The notes under the pieces are model-generated. The model saw only the letters and a list, made by a program, of their open reading frames with translations, was not told where the DNA came from and ran no database searches. A DNA stretch of 64,000 nt from Eublepharis macularius (Eukaryota; Chordata; Lepidosauria; Squamata; Eublepharidae), in contig NC_072793.1 of assembly GCF_028583425.1 (NCBI RefSeq), forward strand, positions 61,075,028 through 61,139,027, in the 5' to 3' direction. The position numbers were made by a program, and so were the translations under genes. Positions 36,701-46,413 of the stretch are shown one piece after another (positions within the stretch are counted from its first letter, which is position 1; each line of letters begins with the position of its first letter).

Positions 36701-39700
36701 CGTGCATTATCTTGTAAACCTCTATCATGTCTCCCCTCAGTCGTCTTTTCTCCAGGCTAAAGAGCCCCAAGCGCCTCAATCTTTCCTCATAGGGAAAGTG
36801 TTCCAACCCTTTAATCATTTTAGTTGCCCTTCTCTGTACTTTTTCCAGTGCTATGATATCTTTTTTAAGGTGTGGCGACCAGAACTGTACACAGTACTCC
36901 AAATGTGGCCTCACCATCGATTTATACAGAGGCATTATGATACCGGCTGATTTGTTTTCAATCCCTTTCCTAATAACCCCTAGCATAGCATTAGCTTTTT
37001 TTATGGCAGTCGCACACTGTGCTGACGTTTTTAGTGAGTTATCTATCATGACTCCAAGATCTCTCTCTTGGTCAGTCTCCGCCAGTTCAGACCCCATCAA
37101 CTTGTATTTATATTTTGGATTTTTGGTTCCAATGTGCATTACTTTGCACTTGGCTACATTGAACCTCATTTGCCACATGGATGCCCACTCTTCTAGCCTC
37201 GACAGATCCCTTTGGAGTGCCTCACAATCCTCTCTGGCTTTCACCACCCTGAACAATTTCGTGTCATCTGCAAATTTAGCCACTTCACTGCTTAATCCCA
37301 ATTCCAAATCATTAATAAACAAGTTAAAAAGCATTGGACCCAATACCGACCCCTGTGGCACCCCACTGCTCACCACCCTCCACTGTGAGAAGTGCCCGTT
37401 TATACTCACTCTCTGTTTCCTATTAATTAGCCAGTTTTCGATCCACAAGAGGACTTGGCCCTTTATCCCATAGCTACTGAGCTTACTTAGGAGCCTTTGA
37501 TGAGGAACTTTGTCAAAAGCTTTCTGGAAGTCAAGATAAACAATATCTATCGGGTCTCCCTTGTCCACTTGTTTGTTCACTCCCTCAAAGAACTCTAACA
37601 GATTGGTGAGACAAGATCTTCCCTTACAGAACCCATGCTGAGTTTTCCTCATCAGCTTTTGGTCATCAATGTGCCCACTAATTTTATTTTTGATAATAGT
37701 TTCCACCAACTTACCCGGTATTGACGTCAGGCTGACTGGCCTGTAATTTCCCGGATCTCCCCTGGAACCTTTTTTAAAGATGGGGACAACATTAGCTACC
37801 TTCCAGTCCTCAGGAACAGATGCAGAGTTTAATGACAGATTACATATTTTTGTGAGGAGATCTACAAGTTCACACTTGAGTTCTTTCAGAACTCTTGGAT
37901 GTATGCCATCTGGGCCCGGTGATTTATCAGTTTTTAAATTATCTAGCAGTCGCATAACCTCCTCTCTCGTCACCTCAATGTGACTCAGGTCTTTCAAAAC
38001 CCCTCCCAAAGTCAGTGCTTCCGGAGTGGGCATGCACTTCTTATCTTCCACAGTGAAGACAGAAGCAAAGAACGCATTCAGCTTCTCGGCCATTTCCCTA
38101 TCACCCTTTAGTAATCCTTTTACGCCTTGGTCATCCAAGGGCCCCACTGCCTCCCTAGCTGGTTTCCTACATGTATGAGCCAGTGGGAAAATTTATGAAC
38201 TAAAGAAACCAAATTTACAGAATGTCAGATATTAAGGGAGAATTGGTATAAAATGTTCTTCAGATATTACTCCTAAGGACATTGCAAAGGCTAATAAGGA
38301 TTACAGTGGAAAGTGCTGGAAATGACAAAATACGGATGCAACATTCTATCACACATGGTGGACATGCAAGAAAGCGAGGAAATAGTGGATAAAAATACAT
38401 GAACAAATGCAAAAGACAACTAAGGTTTCACTTGGTGTTGAACCCTAAAAATATGTTATTACATATCTTACCAAGTATATTATAAAAATACATCCTGAAC
38501 TATTTAAATATATGGTGACAGCGGCAAGAGTAGTATACGCACCAAAATGGAAGGCAGAACGCTGTCCAGATTTGACAGATTGGAAGAATAAGCTATACAA
38601 ATATGCATCAATGGCAAAATTGACATCTTATGTACATAATAGGCCAATTCTAGAATTTCAGGAAAAATTGAAAGCTTTTTTGATTATGTAGCTGAAAACT
38701 AAGAATAACTAAGAACAACTATTATTTAAAATTATAGAAGGATATTTAAATAAAAGTGGAAAGATATGGGCAAGATTTATATAGGTATATGATTTGACAA
38801 CAGATCATAAAGGACCTGCTAGGAAAGAAACCATTTTTTTTTTAGCATAAGCTACTGTTACTGTCGTAATTGATGCATTCCAGGACTGCAATCTGAGATC
38901 TGTCCTGGTTAGGGTAAGAATTGAACTGGAGTCTACCTGTACTGTGTACAGCTTTGTAACACTCTTTTAAACATATTTTGCTTTAACATCAGTGTTTTTA
39001 TTCAGTGCCTACCAATTTTTCTACAGTCCTAGCCACCTGTTTTGCAACCTGTAGACCTGGCTCTGTTTCCTGAAGAAGCAATTAATCTGTGTACCTTTCA
39101 TTGTTTAAAAACCATTGTCTGTTGTTTTCGTTTAAAAATTCTATGAAATTACAGTGCTCATGGGCATTGGCCCTTATGCTTGGCTCAGTAGCGCCTAGCT
39201 GCTGCTATGCACAACAAAAACCTTCAATCTACCTCAGCCTACATTCCGTGGAGACTTAACAGCTGGAAGGCAGAGCAATAGGGAGAATATTTGATCTGTT
39301 GAATATGAATGCCAGTTTTAGCCCTTTTATTTTTTCCCCCCACAAATCTCTGAACTCCATCTTTTAACAGCAACAGAAAAAAATCCCACCTTGGCTTATT
39401 GTAGTTTGCTAGGGACAAATGTTAGGTCCAAACTGATGGCTTCATCCCCAACCATATTGAAGTATGTGGTCATGAAACTTTTCCAGAAGATGCCCTGTGG
39501 GGGCCCAAATGATTGTAATAAGTATCAGCTGGTCATAAATACAACCTGAGAGGGAAGCATAGTACTCAAGGGAGTGGAAGCCATGCAGCTGTACTTGCTC
39601 TTTGATTATACAGATGAACTTCAGTGCAATTTCTGACCCAGTTTTGGAACTGAAACTGTTTTGGTCACCTGACTGACCTTTAGTGAGATAAATGGAGTAT

Positions 39701-42700
39701 ATGACCATGTTGGACCTTTCAGTGGCTTTTAATACTGTCAACCATTTTGTCATTCTGGACTGTACTTCAAATGAATAGCTGAGTCATTGCATTCTAGTGA
39801 TTCCAGTCCTGTTTGCCACATGAATATTTTATAGGTAGTGCTGGGAGACGGCTGCTTGATCCCTCGCCACTTGTAATATGCAGTGCTGAAGGATTCTGTC
39901 TCTTCTCTTATGTGATTTAACATTTTTATGAAACTGTTGGGAGAGGCCAAGAAGTTTGGTGTAAAGAGTCAGATGACACCTAATTCTCTTTATCCCATTG
40001 AGTTCATTCAGATGAGGCAATGAATGATCTAAATATGTATCTAGAGATAACAGTGGGGTGGACAATAAAAGCATAATCCAGACAAGACTGAAATACTGTG
40101 ATAGGTTAATCCTAGGTTAACTGTTCCATCAGCCGGTCCTGTTCTAGATTGCACTCCCTCTTAAATGGAAATACTATTTAGGACATTTAGATCTTCTCAT
40201 CTGTGGTACCTAGCACACTCAAACAGGTTGGTTCATAAACTTATCCCTCTTCATGGAAAGGTGAGATTTGTCTACAGTTAGCCAAGCCTTGATAATGTCC
40301 AGATTAGAGTGCTACAATATGATGTACGTAGGACTGCCTTGGAAAACTGGAAGCTTCAGTTAGTGCAGAATGCAATCTGCATGACACACTGTTCAAATCA
40401 CATCTCTTCACTGTTGGAAGAATTTCTCTAGGATTTGATTACTTTCTGAGCATTATTTCTTTGTTATTTATAGTCTGCCTTTCTAACTGAGACTGAAGGC
40501 AGATTAAACAACATAAATTATATAGTGTAAATCAATGCAATCAATAGAAGGATACATCTAGTAAGCAATGTTAATAGGAGTGGGATTTGCAGAAATTTGA
40601 AACAGCTGTTGTCTGAAAAGCATAAATATTAAACTTGTCATGTTAAACAATGCAGAATCTAGTATTACATCGGTAGAAGCAGAGTGCACGTTCCTGTGCC
40701 ATTCAGCTTTGATGTAGCCCCATTTCATTTATAAAAATGCTCTCCTGAATAATTTTGTCATTCACCGGCTGTTATCATTCAGCTTCTGCTATCACTCCAT
40801 TCTCCAAGATATAAGGACAGATAGACTCACATTCTAGTTGTATCTGAAGAAGTAAACTGTGGCTCACAAAAGCTCATACTCTACCACAAATTTTGTTAGT
40901 CTTACAGGTGCTACTGGACTCTGGCTCTTTTCTACTGCTGCAGACTAACATGGCCTATATCTTAATCTGAACAACTATGTTTTGCGTGGCTTGTGAAATG
41001 CCAGGAGCACGAGAGCCTGTGCAGGTGAACAAAGTTGTTGCAGGACATAGATGGAGAAGGCAGTCTTGCAGAGATGAGGGTCCAACAAGGCCACGGAGGG
41101 CTTTGTATGTTAACAGCTGATACCTGGAATTCAGCTCAGTAACTGATGGGCAGCCAATGAAGCAACTGCAGAATGGATGTAATATGCATGTTCTACATCA
41201 CCCTTTGCTTGTTGCATATTTCTCAGGATATTGTTTGCCTTTTTTGTCTAACCATACATGCTTTGGGGGACAGTAATGGTTCCCACTGCAAGTGATAAGC
41301 ATAAGTCCTGTTAGCACAGAATAAATATCATTTATGATAAAGTCTAAAGACTGAGTTATCTTTATTTTGAAATCTTTAGTTTGTGTTGAACTATGCCCTG
41401 TGCCTTAATGTACTGCGTGGAATGTCTAGCTACTTCAGGCTGTGTGTCACCTTTGTGAAGAGATTTCTAAAAGGAAGAATAATATGTGCATAATTTTCAG
41501 TTATAACAACATTTTAGAAATTCTAATTTACAGGTATTCATGGAACCAGAACAATGTTCAAAGCATGCTGTAACCATGAGCGTTTCTTCAAATGCCACTG
41601 AATAGAGTCTGTACCACATACTGTTGTTGTATGGCAGCTTACTAAACAGATAAGAAGTTTGAATAAAGAGCTGTTCTTGATGAGGCAGGCCCTTTAAGAA
41701 ACAGTGAGAACAATTGCCAAAGAACTCCGTCTCCCCCAGAAGTAGCAAAAATCCTTACGGCACAATCCTGAGGGCTGCTGAGGCGGTGGTGGCTAGCCAC
41801 CAGTACAAAAGTGACACTGCTAGTCCATTCTCTATGACCATTATAGAGAGGGGAATAACATGCACTTCTCTGCAAGGTACAGATTGCATAGCAAGCATCC
41901 TGAATCCCATAGGAACTCTGGCAACACCCACTCTTCAGACTATGGCAGCCAGTGACACCGCTGGGAGTGGCACACGGAGGCGCAGCCAATCACTGCCCGC
42001 TAATCCCGCCACTGTTCCTTGATGCCATCCCCACCCTGAGAGCCAGAAGTCAAGGAGGAAGGACCCAGCAACAGAGTTCCATAAAAGAAGGGCACCAGTG
42101 CCACCCCTTCCACAGCAAGGGCCTGACTGGCAGCAAAAGTGTTGCCCACACACAATCATCCTTGCTCCAAGCCCCCCACCAGCTTCCCATGAAAAAGGGA
42201 GGAAAGACAGAAGAGGCTCAAACCCACACTCACCCAAGACCAGCATTCTAACCCCTGAGCAAAGACAATAGGTTCAAAGGAGTCATGTGACCAGACATTA
42301 GGCTTATTGGAAGGCTGTCTAAGGCAGGATCCTCCAGGAGCCAGACTAGAACTGGTGGCTGAGCAGAGTGGCAGGAATCGTACTGGTCCTTCTCTCAAGC
42401 CTCCCTGTTGAATCATCACCTGCACTGATGTTAACAGCATAGAAACATGCTGTGATGGCAAACAGCACAGATGCCATGCCAGCCTCAGCCATGCTTCTGG
42501 GCTCCTGGCAGGATCTGAAGTTCTACCCTCATTGGGGAGTTCCATTTGCCACGGGACCTCCCCACCCTCCACCCCGAGGAGCATGCTGAAGCCACCCAAA
42601 TAACACTCACTGTTCCTGTGAGGAAGTGCTCTTCCACAGCTCCGTCTGCTGCTGCAGCATAAGTATTGTGTCTTGCACTGCTCCTGCAAGACCTACAATA

Positions 42701-44822
42701 CCCTTAGTGAAGCAAGAAGAATCACAAAATATACAGCAATGTGGATCTTACTGCTCTGCTCGCCTACATATGGTGCCCTCCTCCAATGGAAGAGGCTCTT
42801 TTCTCTAGCTGGAGGTTTCCTGCTCTGAAGGAAGATTTCACATTAAGTTGTACAGAGGAGCTGTATTCAACTGTTGAACCCAATTTGGTCTGTTTATTGC
42901 TTTTGCAAATCCACAAACATTTGAGCCAGTTAGGCAATCTACATAAATTTTAAAAAAACATATAAGTAAAAGCTGCATAAATAAAAAAGCTAAATTTTTA
43001 AAATCCTTACTTTTTAATGATAAGCTATTGGGGCAGTTTTAAGCTCCTGAAATTGTTTCTAGAAGTGTGCATGTACAAGATGATTCTACTAAACAACTTG
43101 TTAAATCTAGAGACTGTTTTGATGTTCTACTTAGCTTGTAACTACTTGATTTCTAATGTTTAACTTTATATACTATTGTCTGTTCTTGTACATTCTTACA
43201 GTTTAAAATAAAAAATATTTTTTTAAAAAAAAGAAGAAGTGTGCATGCACACACACACACACATACTTAATTACAAAAGGCTGGTTTATCCTGCAAGTGA
43301 ATGTGCCCCACCTAGGGGCAAGAATATGAAAATTCACTGTAATCATGAAAAAGACACAGCGTGAAATGATTAAATCAACAGAGCACTAAAAACCCTCAAC
43401 CAAAACTCAGCAAATAAAGCCTGCATATCGTGTCCCTGATAAATATTTCAGACCCTCCCTCAAACATTTAATTGGCCCAAGCCCACGAATCAGTTGGCCC
43501 CAAACACGCGCCCCCCCCCCAAGTTCCATTTTGTATCCTCTCTTGAAAATCTGTGAAGGGGGGGTGGGGGCGGTTTTGTCACTTCCTCTGGAAGACAGTT
43601 CCAAAGTACAAGGGCAAGAACTGGAAAAGACCATGTCAGCAAACAGTGCTGAACCTGAGGGGGAGAGAGTTGTCTTCTGGTGATACCTGACATACTATCT
43701 ATCACCATGATCAGAGTGCTATGTATTGTGAGTTTTGAAAGACTTGAAGGCATATGGGGGAAGACTTCTCAGTATTCACTGGCTAGCTTTTAAATTCCTA
43801 GGGTATTTACATGCTTTTACTGTTGAAGGTAATTATATGCTTTTTGAAGTCTCCTCTGAATATGCTTTTGTGAATATAAACACATTCTCATGAGGCTAGA
43901 AGCACAACATAAATATCCTGTGATGGCATTTTATATAAAGAGAGCTTAAGATAAGATTATGTTATCAATCCAGATTTTGCTAACTACTTTTCATGGAAAG
44001 AACAGTTGAAAAGTAGTAGTTTTCATATGGAAAAGAGCAAGAGCCCAGTAGCAGCTATCTGAAGAAGTGAGCTGTGGCTCACAAAAGCTCATACCCTGCC
44101 ACCAATTTTGTTACTCTTATAGGTGCTTCTGGACTCTTGGTCTTTTCCACTGCTACAGACTAACACAGCTACCCATCTTAGTTTTCTCATAACTTCTCAT
44201 TGGTAAATTAAGCCCATTTTGTTGTTTTTGTCCTTTTATTCCCAAAACTGCCAAGAGAAGGAAGGCAGCTGTCTGATTTTAGGCCATAATAATACAAATC
44301 TAAATTTTTGGATCTGTGGGTTGGTGAGTGAGAGATAGTGATTAGGCTGTATTGGACGCCCAGGATAAGCCATTTTATAACTTTGAATTAAACTGTGTCA
44401 TTTACTCCGGTTTCTTTTCTTCTAAAGGTGCTCTTACCGAGTGCTATGACGAACTGGGAAACAGATACCAGCTTCCTGTCTACTGCCTGGCCCCACCTAT
44501 CAACATGATAGAAGAGAAGGGTGACCTAGAGACTCTGGATATTCCTGATCCACCACCCAACTCTGGTCATGAATGCCAGCTTCGCTTACGCCTTTCTACA
44601 GGCAAAGACCTCAAACTTGTAGTCCGCAGTATGGACACTGTGTATCACATGAAAAGAAGACTGCACACAGTGGAGGGTGTGGAGCCCAGCAGTCAACGGT
44701 GGTTCTTTTCAGGCAGGCCATTGGCAGACAAAATGAAACTGGAGGAGCTCAAAATACCAAGGGACTATGTAGTGCAAGTCATTGTGAGCCAGCCCTTAAA
44801 CCCCACCCCAGTGGAAAACTGA
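27550..44822 (+). CDS. UBTD2: UBTD2, ubiquitin domain-containing protein 2 (gene span of exons 2-3; exon 1 outside window)
   Basis: Two exons encode 210 residues that match vertebrate UBTD2 nearly throughout: an N-terminal DC-UbP-type domain on exon 2 and a ubiquitin-like domain on exon 3, ending NPTPVEN. UBTD proteins are small cytosolic proteins that interact with ubiquitin-pathway enzymes; the ubiquitin-like domain is not processed for conjugation. The first ~24 residues (exon 1 of the family) were not found, so the coding sequence starts mid-gene with a split valine codon. Intron 2 is 16.6 kb and holds hAT, SINE, PLE, L1, CR1 and L2 insertions. The closest alternative, the paralogue UBTD1, is less likely: the C-terminus and the adjacent EFCAB9 both favour UBTD2. 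Confidence 0.93.
27787..28302. other. UBTD2 intron 2, start
   Basis: Follows the exon 2 donor. AT-rich intron with no separate feature seen. Confidence 0.5.
28303..28548 (-). repeat. tRNA-derived SINE
   Basis: On the minus strand an A-box-like TAGTAGTTAAATGGC and a B-box-like GGTTTAAATCCC are spaced as in a tRNA head. A body (GTGGCCTTGGGTAAGCCA, TTGTGGGGACAACAAG) and a 3' tail with TATATAAGCGCAATTATTAT and short ATT/GTT repeats follow. Confidence 0.7.
28549..29611. other. UBTD2 intron 2, includes dispersed ~80-bp repeat copy 2
   Basis: No gene recognised. 28983-29065 (GATCTGTTCAGAATCTTACTC ... TTTTAGGATTGCACTG) is the second copy of the dispersed unit seen at 18853-18930. A plus-strand open frame at 28613-28981 has no domain. 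Confidence 0.45.
29620..30309. mobile_element. Non-autonomous hAT element, GAACAG-type subterminal repeats
   Basis: 690 bp with inverted termini TAGAGATGGGCGCGAACAG and CTGTTCGTGCCCATCTCTA. An exact 8-bp target duplication, ATCTAAAT, lies at 29612-29619 and 30310-30317. Both subterminal regions carry many CGAACAG/CTGTTCG units. The interior is shared with 18296-18833 and, more distantly, 24196-24879. No transposase is encoded, so mobility would need an enzyme supplied from elsewhere. Confidence 0.92.
30318..31210. other. UBTD2 intron 2, no gene recognised
   Basis: AT-rich, with a short GA/GT run at 30636-30662. No supported coding or repeat boundary. Confidence 0.45.
31214..31345 (+). repeat. 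Penelope-like tail fragment with hammerhead-like core
   Basis: CTGAAGA at 31222-31228, a GGGAGCTTTGACTCTC stem II-like hairpin, then AAAAGCTCATACCCTGG and the common tail (TAGTCTTTAAGCTGCTACTG, CAGACCAACATGGCTTCC). The GAAA of the hammerhead core reads CAAA/AAAA, so it is probably inactive. A second ACCAACATGGCTTCC lies at 31424-31440. Confidence 0.6.
31440..33040 (+). repeat. GC-rich LTR-like sequence split by a foldback insertion
   Basis: GC-rich sequence on both sides of the 31801-32561 insertion is contiguous in character. It ends with a poly(A) signal (AATAAA, 32960-32965) and a TCTGTCTCTTATTCC ... GGGGCAACA segment near 33000-33028, similar to the R/U5 end of a retrovirus-like LTR. No internal gag, pol or env sequence was seen, so a solo LTR is the favoured but unproven reading. 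The 5' boundary is a guess. Confidence 0.3.
31801..32561. mobile_element. Foldback element, probably PLE-derived, with 14-bp target duplication
   Basis: Two 207-bp inverted arms (31838-32044 and 32353-32559) are nearly identical, with about three differences seen. They enclose a 308-bp loop. The direct repeat GCCTGAGTTAATGC flanks the whole unit (31787-31800 and 32562-32575), marking a single insertion. On the minus strand the loop has GATGA, a short hairpin and GAAAC (32272-32253), which resembles a PLE hammerhead core with its first two bases changed. Long variable target duplications fit PLEs better than DNA transposons. Confidence 0.65.
33041..34309. other. UBTD2 intron 2, no gene recognised
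   Basis: AT-rich. 33485-33550 (CTGAGGAAGAGTACTAG ... GTTGGTCCTAATAAAAG) looks like another decayed retroelement tail with a CTGAGGA motif but no GAAA. Confidence 0.4.
34315..34410 (-). repeat. hAT-Charlie-like terminal fragment
   Basis: The reverse complement begins CAGGAGTGTCAAACTCATTT and continues TGAGGGCTAGATCTGAC, close to the CAGGGGTGTCAAACTC terminus of Charlie-type hAT elements. Only one terminus is seen and there is no transposase. Confidence 0.4.
34412..34460 (-). repeat. Small L2-like LINE fragment
   Basis: GGAGTCTCCAAGTTGACTTT and GAAGACCTATGTAGAGT match 9260-9300, part of the L2 C-terminal coding region. Confidence 0.45.
34461..35419. other. UBTD2 intron 2, no gene recognised
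   Basis: AT-rich intron. A plus-strand frame at 34427-34675 has no domain. Confidence 0.45.
35420..35560 (+). repeat. L2-like LINE fragment
   Basis: Plus-strand translation gives LNPDKTEI followed by a VGA-like segment, the L2 motif downstream of the reverse transcriptase (NPDKTEVLLVG in the family). Confidence 0.5.
35561..36127. other. UBTD2 intron 2, no gene recognised
   Basis: AT-rich, with a G-rich run near 36052-36067. No supported feature. Confidence 0.4.
36243..38173 (-). mobile_element. CR1 LINE, 5'-truncated, antisense to UBTD2
   Basis: The 3' end lies at the left: tandem ATAAGAAC units (36243-36262 as read on the plus strand), the terminal octamer-type repeat of squamate CR1s, followed by the 3' UTR with GTTGGATCAGGCCAGTGGCCC. 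The reverse transcriptase reading frame fills most of the element. The 5' end is cut within the frame near 38173 ([11 protein letters not shown] can be read up to the junction), so the endonuclease domain is missing. CR1 moves by target-primed reverse transcription. No clear target duplication was seen, as is usual for CR1. Confidence 0.9.
36459..38147 (-). CDS. CR1 reverse transcriptase, 562-codon open frame (truncated ORF2)
   Basis: The frame is uninterrupted for 562 residues from the first Met. Upstream codons remain open to the insertion edge, so this Met is not the native start. The reverse transcriptase domain spans about residues 110-350. Motif A is [14 protein letters not shown] (catalytic Asp 206), motif B is [12 protein letters not shown] (260-271) and motif C is FADDTKL (Asp 294 and 295). 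All catalytic aspartates are kept. A CR1-specific C-terminal region follows ([37 protein letters not shown]). Full-length CR1 ORF2 is about 900-1000 residues, so the N-terminal endonuclease is absent and the copy cannot move by itself. It lies antisense in UBTD2 intron 2. Confidence 0.88.
   Translation of the reverse strand: MGPLDDQGVKGLLKGDREMAEKLNAFFASVFTVEDKKCMPTPEALTLGGVLKDLSHIEVTREEVMRLLDNLKTDKSPGPDGIHPRVLKELKCELVDLLTKICNLSLNSASVPEDWKVANVVPIFKKGSRGDPGNYRPVSLTSIPGKLVETIIKNKISGHIDDQKLMRKTQHGFCKGRSCLTNLLEFFEGVNKQVDKGDPIDIVYLDFQKAFDKVPHQRLLSKLSSYGIKGQVLLWIENWLINRKQRVSINGHFSQWRVVSSGVPQGSVLGPMLFNLFINDLELGLSSEVAKFADDTKLFRVVKAREDCEALQRDLSRLEEWASMWQMRFNVAKCKVMHIGTKNPKYKYKLMGSELAETDQERDLGVMIDNSLKTSAQCATAIKKANAMLGVIRKGIENKSAGIIMPLYKSMVRPHLEYCVQFWSPHLKKDIIALEKVQRRATKMIKGLEHFPYEERLRRLGLFSLEKRRLRGDMIEVYKIMHGLEKVEKDVFFSLSHNTRTRGHSMKLLSSRVRTDRRKYYFTQRVINTWNSLPQEVVAATSIASFKRGLDKYMEQRSISGY
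38831..39599. other. UBTD2 intron 2, no gene recognised
   Basis: Starts with a T-rich run at 38835. No supported coding region or repeat boundary. Confidence 0.4.
39600..40440 (+). mobile_element. L2-like LINE, reverse transcriptase region
   Basis: Plus-strand translation in shifting frames gives [18 protein letters not shown] near 39700 (motif A, LLDLSAAFDTVDH in the family), [20 protein letters not shown] near 39840, [16 protein letters not shown] near 39920 and NPDKTEIL near 40075. Frameshifts and stops are frequent. The catalytic YADD box is not recognisable. Confidence 0.65.
40455..41210 (-). mobile_element. L2-like LINE 3' end, interrupted by a PLE tail
   Basis: The reversed tail (ATTTATAGTCTGCCTTTCTAAC) starts near 40466. 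The body (GAAATGCCAGGAGCACGAGAG, AGGCAGTCTTGCAGAGATGAG, AGGCCACGGAGGGCTTTGTATG, CTGCAGAATGGATGTAATATGC) aligns with 8640-8830 and 9180-9210. The segment 40838-40965 is a separate PLE tail. Confidence 0.6.
40838..40965 (+). repeat. Penelope-like tail fragment with hammerhead-like core
   Basis: CTGAAGA (40844-40850), AGTAAACTGTGGCTCAC as stem II, then AAAAGCTCATACTCTACC and the shared tail (TTTTGTTAGTCTTACAGGTGC, TGCTGCAGACTAACATGGCC). The G of GAAA is replaced by A. Confidence 0.6.
41211..41753. other. UBTD2 intron 2, no gene recognised
   Basis: AT-rich, no supported feature. Confidence 0.4.
41754..42250. repeat. GC-rich dispersed repeat (unclassified)
   Basis: Opens with TTACGGCACAATCCTGAG, similar to the start of the GC-rich block at 17420, and stays GC-rich. 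Open frames on both strands have no recognisable domain. Confidence 0.3.
42251..43379. other. UBTD2 intron 2, no gene recognised
   Basis: No supported gene. A minus-strand open frame (42689-42156) lacks any domain. A short (CA)n run lies at 43246-43263. Confidence 0.4.
43380..43760 (-). repeat. Probable L2-like LINE fragment
   Basis: Minus-strand translation includes [13 protein letters not shown], resembling the LWNSLP(E) C-terminal motif of L2/CR1-type LINEs. The surrounding sequence (CACTTCCTCTGGAAGACAG, CAAGGGCAAGAACTGG) runs parallel to 26500-26540. A C10 tract interrupts it near 43505. Confidence 0.4.
44050..44175 (+). repeat. Penelope-like tail fragment with hammerhead-like core
   Basis: CTGAAGA (44059-44065) is followed by the well-paired stem II AGTGAGCTGTGGCTCAC. 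AAAA stands where GAAA is expected (44083-44086), then GCTCATACCCTGCC. The tail continues TTTTGTTACTCTTATAGGTGC and CTACAGACTAACACAGCTACC. It lies about 250 bp before UBTD2 exon 3. Confidence 0.65.
44428..44822 (+). CDS. UBTD2: UBTD2 exon 3 (terminal coding exon)
   Basis: The acceptor TTTTCTTCTAAAG ends at 44427. The exon opens with GT, completing the glycine codon left by exon 2, and runs to the TGA at 44820-44822. It encodes (G)[16 protein letters not shown] and a proline-rich linker. The ubiquitin-like domain follows: [17 protein letters not shown], then [38 protein letters not shown] and [10 protein letters not shown]. The protein ends NPTPVEN, with no di-glycine, so it is not a conjugated modifier. 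No frameshift is present. Confidence 0.96.
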
Positions 44823-44963
44823 CTTTACCTTTTTGACTCTCCTTTCTTCTTCTTGCTCTTTTTATCATGTGGGGTTTTTCACTCTTTTTCTTCTATCTTG
44901 TTAATGGATTGGTTCCAAGCAATGACCAGCAAAAATTCCATCTGTGATGGAGCTTTAGGGGAT

Positions 44964-44964
<1 letters not shown>

Positions 44965-44993
<29 letters not shown>
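44965..44993. repeat. (CA)n microsatellite in UBTD2 3' UTR
   Basis: About 14 CA units, uninterrupted. Confidence 0.95.
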
Positions 44994-44996
<3 letters not shown>

Positions 44997-46407
44997 GTCT
45001 ATAACTGCCCCTGGAGAGTTTGCCCAGTTTAATATTTAACACCACAGTAAGAAACTCCTAACAAAGTAAATGGGAAAATGGGAGCTCATAGTTTAAACAT
45101 GATAGAGTCACAAACAATGCTTTGAACTGTAAGTGAAGTATTGATCCGTGAATGTAGAAAGCACTTTTTAAAGGATTAAACCAAATTGAAGTATTTCATG
45201 AAATCAGCAACACTTACAGTTCAGCCAATCAGTGTAGCTGTTTTGATGGATCTAATGTGCTGTGACATTTGTAGGGATTGTTTCTACTCTTGTTTCACTT
45301 ACTTGCTCAATGAGGCTATTACTTAAAGAGGCTGATAAAGGACCCTGTGCCTAAGACAGACTTTTTGTATTCTGATAATGGCGTGTTTGATCCCTTGTGC
45401 ATACTTTTTATACCAGATTTGGTACATTCCAAGTTAGCAACAAATCGTCATTTGCTTCAGTATGTGGTAAATAACTGCCTTCTGAAAAATTAGGCAATAA
45501 TTTAGTACATGCATAAATTTTACAGAACTCATGGAATGAAACGATAATGGCTACAAGCAAACTTCTATTGTTTACTGTCACCAGAAAATGGGTTTACCAA
45601 ATTATTGTACATCACTCTGTCTAGTTAAAAAGCTCATTATTAGGGGAGCACCAGCAAAACTACACAGAACTTCTATTATGCTAGTCTCTAATGCTTTTAC
45701 TCAAAATAGTAACTTTTCAATCTCCTTGAATCATAGCAATAGTTGTGAAAATGAAAGAGAAAAGCACAGGAACTTCTCAATTTTATACACAAGGGTGTGC
45801 AACTTCCTGGTGAAATGTATAATCTTATTCAGTAAGTCTGGATACGGCCATCTACCTTCCTAAAGAGATGAAAGGAAGGATGAAGAAGATTTCTGACATT
45901 GTAGTTCCTATATCAATCTCATTGCTCAAACTTTATGTTATAGCACTGGATCTTGAAATACTTTTTGAGAAATATGCATTGTGTTGCATAAACACTTTCT
46001 ACCCCAAATCCCTAGATACTTTGGTATCTTCTTGGAGGTGGGAAACTTACAGAAAGGAGTGCATTTTATTGGCTAATGAAAAATGTTTCACATCCACAGA
46101 ACTTTTTCATTGGAGAGTAAATTTCAGTTGCCCTTTAACTTCTCTGCCATTGATTCAGTTGTGCTTTTTCATACTTGTGTGTCTGACAGTTTATAGACTA
46201 CATCTGTGCATCAGAATGGATAAGGTTCTGTTTTTCTAGTTAAAAGATTTCAAAATGTCCTACCTTTCATTTATTAATAGTCTCTCAGACAATGACTGTA
46301 GCAATATCATCCAGTATTCTCCCTTTAGAATGTGAAAGCACTTTGGGGGAAACTGGTAATGGTCTTTGATAGAACAATGACCAGTTAAATTTGGTCAGTT
46401 AATCTTG

Positions 46408-46413
46408 AATAAA
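46408..46413 (+). terminator. Candidate poly(A) signal for UBTD2
   Basis: AATAAA about 1.6 kb after the stop codon, followed within 40 bases by a T-rich and A-rich stretch. Confidence 0.35.

Larger units (their letters stand above)
36128..38830 (+). mobile_element. L1 LINE remnant (ORF2 C-terminus) interrupted by a CR1
   Basis: Left piece (36128-36242): translation gives [10 protein letters not shown], a conserved late-ORF2 motif. Right piece (38174-38830) resumes with [14 protein letters not shown], then [19 protein letters not shown] residues near 38335-38385. [14 protein letters not shown] and [19 protein letters not shown] follow near 38520-38620, ending at a stop near 38690. These are squamate L1 ORF2 C-terminal features. 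Several stops show the copy is dead. The CR1 at 36243-38173 lies between the pieces in the opposite orientation, so it is younger than this L1. Confidence 0.75.
44823..46413 (+). other. UBTD2: UBTD2 3' UTR (probable extent)
   Basis: AT-rich sequence after the stop codon with no coding signal. It contains a (CA)n run at 44965-44993. The end is set at the first well-formed AATAAA (46408-46413); usage cannot be judged from DNA alone. Another AATAAA is at 47415-47420. Confidence 0.45.

Noticed and set aside
36853..37473. 206-codon plus-strand open frame
   Set aside because: It is the antisense shadow of the CR1 reverse transcriptase frame.
41935..42689. Minus-strand open frames of 103 and 177 codons
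   Set aside because: No domain or splice context. They fall in GC-rich sequence with competing frames on the other strand.
27550..44822. Assignment to the paralogue UBTD1
   Set aside because: The C-terminal NPTPVEN and the convergent EFCAB9 neighbour fit UBTD2.
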